A stretch of 8,079 nt of DNA from Nitrososphaerota archaeon (GTDB lineage: Archaea; Thermoproteota; Bathyarchaeia; Bathyarchaeales; Bathycorpusculaceae): assembly GCA_031283385.1 (NCBI GenBank), contig JAITBW010000071.1:1-8079 (forward strand). Reading direction: 5' to 3'. Position 1 is the stretch's first letter. Each line of letters begins with the position of its first letter. The notes under the pieces are model-generated. The model was not told where the DNA came from and made no database searches. It saw nothing but the letters and a program-made list of their open reading frames with translations. Position numbers and translations under genes: made by a program. Positions 5,942 to 8,079 of the stretch are shown here, piece after piece.

Positions 5942-6588
5942 AACAGCCTGTTTTATTGAAAAAGGGCGCTGAGGCAAACCTTTACCTTACCAGTTGGCAT
6001 GGTAAAAAGGCGGTAATTAAAAGTCGAAAGCAGAAAAAGTATCGACCTGAAGCGTTGGATATGCAAATTCGTAGTTATCGTACAGCACATGAAGCGCAAT
6101 TATTGCATCAGGCTAAAATTTCGGGTGTTAAAACGCCGCTAGTTTACATGGTAAATGTTGCAGAGGCGTCAATTATAATGGAGTATATTCAGGGTGTTCA
6201 GGTAAAACAGTATATTAATACAGTTTCTAAGGGTGAGCGGGAAAGAATTTGTTTAAAGATAGGTCAGTTAATAGGTAAGCTTCATAGGGAAAATCTTATT
6301 CATGGTGATTTGACAACATCGAATATGATATTAGATGAGCAGGGAACAAATTTTCTTGTAGATTTTGGGTTAGGAGAAAAAAATGTAGAGTTAGAAGCAA
6401 AAGGTGTCGATTTACATTTGTTAAAAAGGGCTCTGCAGAGTACGCATTTTACTTTTTGGGAAGAATGCTTTAAGGCTATTCTTTCAGGGTATAGTTCAAT
6501 ATTAGGCGATAAGTTTACAGAAAAAGTTTATGAGAAAACTAGAGAAATAGAGAGACGAGGTCGTTATGTTGAAGAACGCAGACAATAG
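5929..6588 (+). CDS. bud32: KEOPS-associated atypical kinase/ATPase Bud32 (PRPK family)
   Basis: Bud32 is the small kinase-like ATPase of KEOPS; its ATP hydrolysis supports t6A formation by the neighbouring Kae1. At 219 residues it has the minimal family layout. GAEA (13-16) forms the nucleotide loop, VIKSRKQKKYRPE (29-41) contains ATP lysine K31, and AHEAQLL (53-59) contains the helix-C glutamate E55. MEYIQG (84-89) is the hinge, HGDLTTSN (125-132) holds catalytic D127 and N132, and VDFGLG (144-149) holds the metal-binding aspartate. The C-terminal EIERRGRYV (206-214) is the basic tail that contacts tRNA in the family. ATG 5929 lies inside the last codons of kae1, so translation is coupled. 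In many euryarchaea the two genes are fused; here they stay separate. The end overlaps the HAM1 gene by 23 bases. Confidence 0.95.
   Translation: MDKLEQPVLLKKGAEANLYLTSWHGKKAVIKSRKQKKYRPEALDMQIRSYRTAHEAQLLHQAKISGVKTPLVYMVNVAEASIIMEYIQGVQVKQYINTVSKGERERICLKIGQLIGKLHRENLIHGDLTTSNMILDEQGTNFLVDFGLGEKNVELEAKGVDLHLLKRALQSTHFTFWEECFKAILSGYSSILGDKFTEKVYEKTREIERRGRYVEERRQ
6557..6561 (+). promoter_or_regulatory. Shine-Dalgarno site deciding the HAM1 start
   Basis: GAGGT lies four bases before ATG 6566 and inside the last codons of bud32. It supports the long form of the HAM1 protein, including its unusual N-terminal extension; a TTG one codon later would be seven bases away. Confidence 0.5.
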
Positions 6589-7207
6589 TTGTGATGATTA
6601 TTATTATAATGTTAACGCTGATTTTCAGATTAGGAACAAGATTATTCTATTTATAACTGGTAATTTTCACAAGTTTGAAGAAGTGCGTAGCATTTTAAAT
6701 CCTATGGGCATAACTGTTGGCATGTTATGTATGAAAGGAAAAGAAATTCAAAGCGATCATACTAATGAAATTGCAGAAAATAGTGCAACAGAAGCATTTA
6801 CCAGATGCCATTTGCCGCTAATTGTAGAAGACGCAGGCTTATTTATAGACGCGCTTGGAGGTTTTCCAGGTCCATACTCAGCATATGTTTACAAAACAAT
6901 CCAAAATAAAGGCATACTAAAATTAATGGAAAACATACAAAACCGCAAAGCAACATTTTACGCAACCATAGCATACTATAGTCAAAAAACAGGTCCACAA
7001 CTTTTTGAGGGCAAAATAGAGGGCAAAATAACACTTACAGAACGCAAAGGCAACGATAACTCAGGCTTTGGCTTTGACCCGATTTTTCAATCATCTCAAG
7101 GCGAGAAAACATTTGCAGAAATGTCATTAAGAGAAAAAAACAGTTTATCGCATAGATTTCAGGCTGTTAACAAATTTGCTCAATGGTATAACAAGCAACT
7201 GATATAG
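6566..7207 (+). CDS. XTP/dITP diphosphatase, HAM1/RdgB family
   Basis: The enzyme hydrolyses non-canonical purine nucleoside triphosphates (XTP, ITP, dITP) to monophosphate and pyrophosphate, keeping deaminated purines out of nucleic acids. The 213-residue protein has all family signatures: ITGNFHKFEEV (30-40), ENSATEAF (71-78), EDAGLFIDALGGFPGPYSA (88-106), SGFGFDPIF (166-174), and KNSLSHRFQA (191-200), where the SHR contacts the base. Homologues normally begin directly at the first strand, near residue 26 here. This one has about 25 extra residues with a CDDYYYN patch and no closer ATG. The GAGGT site at 6557-6561 supports the long start. The gene overlaps bud32 by 23 bases and ends the kae1 operon. 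Its second half (from about 6880) is strongly A/C-rich, unlike bud32 upstream. Confidence 0.94.
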   Translation: MLKNADNSCDDYYYNVNADFQIRNKIILFITGNFHKFEEVRSILNPMGITVGMLCMKGKEIQSDHTNEIAENSATEAFTRCHLPLIVEDAGLFIDALGGFPGPYSAYVYKTIQNKGILKLMENIQNRKATFYATIAYYSQKTGPQLFEGKIEGKITLTERKGNDNSGFGFDPIFQSSQGEKTFAEMSLREKNSLSHRFQAVNKFAQWYNKQLI

Positions 7208-7209
7208 AA

Positions 7210-7228
7210 ACCATTAGATGGTGTTTTT
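7210..7228 (+). terminator. Hairpin and T5 run ending the kae1-bud32-HAM1 operon
   Basis: ACCAT (7210-7214) pairs with ATGGT (7218-7222) around a TAG loop and is followed by TTTTT (7224-7228), two bases past the HAM1 stop. A second imperfect hairpin, CCTAT (7240-7244) with ATAGG (7252-7256), lies just downstream. The position and T run suit an archaeal terminator. Confidence 0.5.
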
Positions 7229-7373
7229 ATTAAAAGTTGCCTATTTAGTATATAGGAAACTTGTTTTTAAATGGCAGATTAGGCTAAGTTGGATATTAGC
7301 GTCTGACTGGTTATGTGTTTTTAGTTTTTGTGAGAATAAATATAATTAATAGTTGTATTGTTATACGTTTTAG

Positions 7374-7381
7374 TTATTATA
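7374..7381 (+). promoter_or_regulatory. Candidate box A of the ferredoxin-like gene
   Basis: TTATTATA is centred about 24 bases before ATG 7401, slightly close for a leaderless start; TTATAC at 7361-7366 is an alternative giving a leader of about 10 bases. The spacer 7208-7400 is otherwise AT-rich with no coding frame. The evidence is weak. Confidence 0.3.
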
Positions 7382-7400
7382 TCGTTGTTGATGTTTAGTA

Positions 7401-7874
7401 ATGTCTCAGAATAAAGGCGGTGAGGGGGATGTTTTTGGGTTGTTGTCAGAGGGTAGTGTGGATTCTGAGAGGAGAAAGAATAGGGAAGCGCTTTTAGCGC
7501 CGACTGGTGTGAAAGAGGTTTTTCAAGAAGGCGTAATTAGCATTAATAGTTATACTTGTGTTGGTGTGCAGTGTAAGGCGTGTATTAAGGTTTGTCCGAC
7601 AAATGCGTTGTATTGGGGAAGCGGTAGAATTGAAATTATAGAAGATTTATGCGTTTACTGTGGAGCATGTGTTCTAATTTGTCAAGTTGATGATTGTATA
7701 AAGTTAGAACGGAAAAGAGATAATGGTAGAATTGAAAAAGTTAGCAAGCCCATAGATGTGCTTTTACTTCAGAAAAAAGTAAACACCAATAAAAGGGTTC
7801 AACGTGTACGGAGTGTTGTTTTAAAACCTCAAGATTACTATGCACAGTACCCAGAAACTAGACAAAAAAAGTAG
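7401..7874 (+). CDS. Dicluster [4Fe-4S] ferredoxin-like protein
   Basis: The 157-residue protein carries two cysteine motifs in its middle third: C53-x4-C58-x2-C61-x3-C65-P and C84-x2-C87-x2-C90-x3-C94. These predict two [4Fe-4S] clusters in a bacterial-type ferredoxin fold (about residues 46-102), presumably for electron transfer in the cytoplasm. Three details differ from a standard 2[4Fe-4S] ferredoxin. The first motif has four rather than two residues between its first cysteines, C94 is followed by Gln instead of Pro, and there is an extra C99. About 45 residues precede the fold and about 55 follow, the latter basic and ending ETRQKK. No catalytic partner gene is in the window. There is no good Shine-Dalgarno site; the start was chosen as the first ATG with promoter-like sequence upstream. 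It could be a subunit of a larger oxidoreductase encoded elsewhere. Confidence 0.8.
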   Translation: MSQNKGGEGDVFGLLSEGSVDSERRKNREALLAPTGVKEVFQEGVISINSYTCVGVQCKACIKVCPTNALYWGSGRIEIIEDLCVYCGACVLICQVDDCIKLERKRDNGRIEKVSKPIDVLLLQKKVNTNKRVQRVRSVVLKPQDYYAQYPETRQKK

Positions 7875-8079
7875 TTTAGCTGCAAAATAGGTCACTTCGT
7901 TTATTAATTTGAGGTATCAGGTTTTTAGAAATTATAGTTTTTAGGTTAAACATTTTTATCCGTTTTTACTAGTTAGGTTATGCTCAGGTTTGGACTAAAT
8001 TGAATAATCAAATATAATTAGTGGCGTCTTATTGTTTTAGCATAGTTATAGACTAAATTTTATATTTAGCGCATGTTAT
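7875..8079. other. AT-rich stretch at the window end, no gene recognised
   Basis: I see no convincing coding frame or tRNA here. T runs at 7921-7926 and 7939-7943 could terminate the ferredoxin transcript. TTTTATAT at 8058-8065 could be a box A for a gene beginning just past the window. The nine-base GACTAAATT occurs twice (7993-8001 and 8051-8059). Confidence 0.4.

Noticed and set aside
6591..6621. GTGATGA followed about 20 bases later by CTGA, resembling boxes C and D' of an archaeal C/D guide RNA
   Set aside because: No second box pair (C' and D) follows at a suitable distance, there is no terminal stem, and the stretch is coding in the HAM1 frame with a good ribosome site.
7993..8059. 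Nine-base direct repeat GACTAAATT, two copies 58 bases apart, considered as attachment sites or the start of a repeat array
   Set aside because: Only two short copies are present in very AT-rich DNA, with no integrase gene, no tRNA end and no regular spacing.

Overview
The window is an AT-rich piece of an archaeal chromosome. It carries the end of a proteasome beta-subunit gene, an AMMECR1/PH0010-family gene, Kae1 and Bud32 as overlapping genes, an archaeal-type RlmE/FtsJ methyltransferase, and a small winged-helix protein with a C-terminal cysteine signature like that of TFE-beta/RPC34. Several genes have a TATA-like box about 26-32 bases before the start codon and no Shine-Dalgarno site, which fits leaderless archaeal transcription. 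TFE-beta, SpoIIM-family membrane proteins and the low GC content would suit a TACK-group archaeon such as Bathyarchaeia. That lineage guess is inference; the domain Archaea is well supported.

Layout. Bases 1-114 are the 3' end of the proteasome beta gene, followed in the same direction by an AMMECR1-family gene (191-808). A GT-B glycosyltransferase gene converges on it from the minus strand (813-1949) with only four bases between the stops. nadC (2034-2906, +) starts divergently from the glycosyltransferase. A SpoIIM-family membrane protein (3084-3629, -) converges on nadC. A minus-strand pair, tfeB-like then rlmE (4828 down to 3802, overlapping), is divergent from a plus-strand operon kae1-bud32-HAM1 pyrophosphatase (4907-7207), in which each gene overlaps the next. 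A dicluster ferredoxin-like gene (7401-7874, +) follows, and the last 205 bases are AT-rich with no recognisable gene.

How the genes fit together. Most are housekeeping or information-processing genes: protein degradation, transcription initiation (TFE-beta-like), rRNA 2'-O-methylation (RlmE), tRNA t6A37 synthesis (Kae1 and Bud32 of KEOPS), removal of non-canonical NTPs (HAM1) and NAD synthesis (NadC). The glycosyltransferase, SpoIIM-like protein and ferredoxin-like protein have no specific role that can be read from this window.

I see no mobile element, CRISPR array, rRNA, tRNA or obvious horizontally acquired island. No gap between genes exceeds 210 bases. The most unusual things are the TFE-beta-like gene coupled to rlmE, a tyrosine- and acid-rich N-terminal extension on the HAM1 protein, the spacing and flanking extensions of the orphan ferredoxin, and blocks of strand composition (G/T-rich versus A/C-rich) that flip without regard to gene direction and sometimes inside genes.
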